Below are positions 4,746-5,615 of a stretch of 5,615 nt of DNA, piece after piece. Positions within the stretch are counted from its first letter, which is position 1, and each line of letters opens with the position of its first letter. This DNA comes from JANQLU01 sp964434955. GTDB taxonomy: Bacteria; Planctomycetota; Planctomycetia; Pirellulales; Pirellulaceae. Position numbers and translations under genes: made by a program. Under the pieces are notes generated by a model. The model ran no database searches. It worked only from the letters and a program-made list of their open reading frames with translations, and was not told the DNA's origin. The DNA lies in assembly GCA_964434955.1 (NCBI GenBank), contig CAYSXI010000262.1:1-5615 (forward strand). Reading direction: 5' to 3'.

Positions 4746-5615
4746 TCATTTCTTTTTGATCGATTGAATCTGTTTACTCAAGTCTTCAATCTTCTGGTTG
4801 ATTTCCTGCAGCTGTTTTTGCAACTCGTTGTTCGGATTCTCTTCAACCAGGTCGGAGCCCAAGTCTCCGCGTTCGATTACGCCGAGAAGGCTATCGACGT
4901 GTTGCAACCGGGAGTTGGTTCTCGACAAACGCTTGTCCATGAGCTCAACCGCGGTTCGAAGGTAGAGATCCGAAGCGAGCGAGTTGCTGTTTTCGTCAAT
5001 CTGCATCGGGGTTAGCTCAACAGTCATTCGGTTTCCCGCGCGGAGCAATTTCACTTTCACCTGTTTTCCGCCGGACTCGGCAAGTGCTTTTCGAAGGTCA
5101 TCGGAACTTTCAATCGGCTTTTCATTCAGGTTCGTGATGATGTCGTTCTCCTTGAGGCCCATCTTTTCGGCAGGTCCTCCCGCGCGCAACGAGTTAATGA
5201 CAACTCCTTTGACCTTCAAATGCAGTTTTAACAATTCGCCCATTTCATCGATTCCGACGCCGAGGATCCATCGTTTTTTCGCCTGAACCTGGACGTTGGA
5301 AATGACAAAATCAAATTCCTGTTTTTTCCCGTCGCGCCGCACAACGGTTTTTGTTTTTTTGCCACGGTTTTTGGTGACTTGAATGACGAACTCGTATTGG
5401 GTGGCGACCGGTTTGTCTTGGACTTTTAACACCAGGTCTCCAGCTAGAAATCCGCATTCATTTCCAAGTTTGTCGGAAACCACGTCGGTGATGAGGATTC
5501 CCTCGTCTTGTCCGATTTGCAGCTGGGTCCGCATCGCGTCGGAATCAATGTATTGATAGCTCAGCCCAAGATCATGGTACGTCTGCAACTCTTCACGCGT
5601 TTGAGCGAGGTAGTG
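4746..5615 (-). CDS. Two-PDZ-domain protein, probably the C-terminal part of an HtrA-like serine protease; 5' end outside the window
   Basis: The frame is open to the right edge, with 289 residues visible; the TTG at 5588-5586 is internal (upstream codons read HYLAQTREE). PDZ1 spans about residues 36-105, with EGILITDVV, then GFLAGDLVLKVQDKPV. PDZ2 spans about 133-205, with GVVINSL, then GPAEKMGLKENDIITNLNEKPI and a final MTVELTPM strand. A linker near 210-250 follows. The last 30 residues (NELQKQLQEINQKIEDLSKQ and a Lys end) have heptad-like spacing of a coiled coil, suggesting oligomerisation. Two PDZ domains after an apparent folded region are the architecture of DegP/HtrA periplasmic proteases, but the catalytic domain is not in the window, so the protease call is inference. 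The gene has its own terminator at 4668-4692. Confidence 0.85.
   Translation of the reverse strand, partial: HYLAQTREELQTYHDLGLSYQYIDSDAMRTQLQIGQDEGILITDVVSDKLGNECGFLAGDLVLKVQDKPVATQYEFVIQVTKNRGKKTKTVVRRDGKKQEFDFVISNVQVQAKKRWILGVGIDEMGELLKLHLKVKGVVINSLRAGGPAEKMGLKENDIITNLNEKPIESSDDLRKALAESGGKQVKVKLLRAGNRMTVELTPMQIDENSNSLASDLYLRTAVELMDKRLSRTNSRLQHVDSLLGVIERGDLGSDLVEENPNNELQKQLQEINQKIEDLSKQIQSIKKK

Overview
The window looks like a piece of a planctomycete chromosome, probably Pirellulales-like (moderate GC, accessory or housekeeping region). The main evidence is the C-terminal part of a DUF1553 (PSD1-type) protein at the left edge, a family strongly expanded in Planctomycetota. Supporting evidence is a single EF-hand secreted protein with a Lys/Ala tail, a secreted aromatic/His-rich protein of unknown function, and a PDZ protein. 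No mobile element, CRISPR array, tRNA or rRNA was seen.

Layout: (a) 2-679 (+), the 3' end of a DUF1553 gene; (b) 701-731, a hairpin with A and T tracts that can terminate both converging genes; (c) 761-1636 (-), a secreted EF-hand/Lys-Ala-rich protein with GAA/TTC-rich operator-like DNA upstream; (d) 1768-1800, a terminator, then 1821-2327 (-), a secreted protein with a three-copy heptapeptide repeat; (e) 2328-2810, non-coding, with a 10-bp inverted repeat that could mask the ribosome binding site of gene (d) and a five-copy 17/18-bp tandem repeat; (f) 2811-3857 (-), a rhomboid protease with a C-terminal zinc ribbon; (g) 3858-4113, a divergent intergenic region holding a perfect 16-bp palindrome; (h) 4114-4665 (+), a peroxiredoxin-like gene read through an in-frame TGA; (i) a hairpin at 4668-4692, then 4746-5615 (-), the C-terminal part of a two-PDZ protein that continues beyond the right edge.

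The most interesting object is (h). A conventional caller would split it into a short 5' ORF ending at TGA 4237-4239 and a 3' ORF from TTG 4267. Both halves are in the same frame and together make one thioredoxin-fold, AhpC/TSA-like protein of the SelU/SelL-related group. The TGA falls exactly on the first position of the family's CxxC redox motif, giving U-L-P-C. A stem-loop of bacterial SECIS type, with a bulged U and an AGUU apical loop, begins 16 nt after the TGA. I therefore read it as a selenoprotein, which implies that the host encodes SelA/SelB/SelC/SelD elsewhere.

The genes do not form one operon: strands alternate and most genes have their own terminator. Four of the six products are predicted or likely to work in the envelope or periplasm (signal peptides, the membrane protease, PDZ domains, DUF1553).
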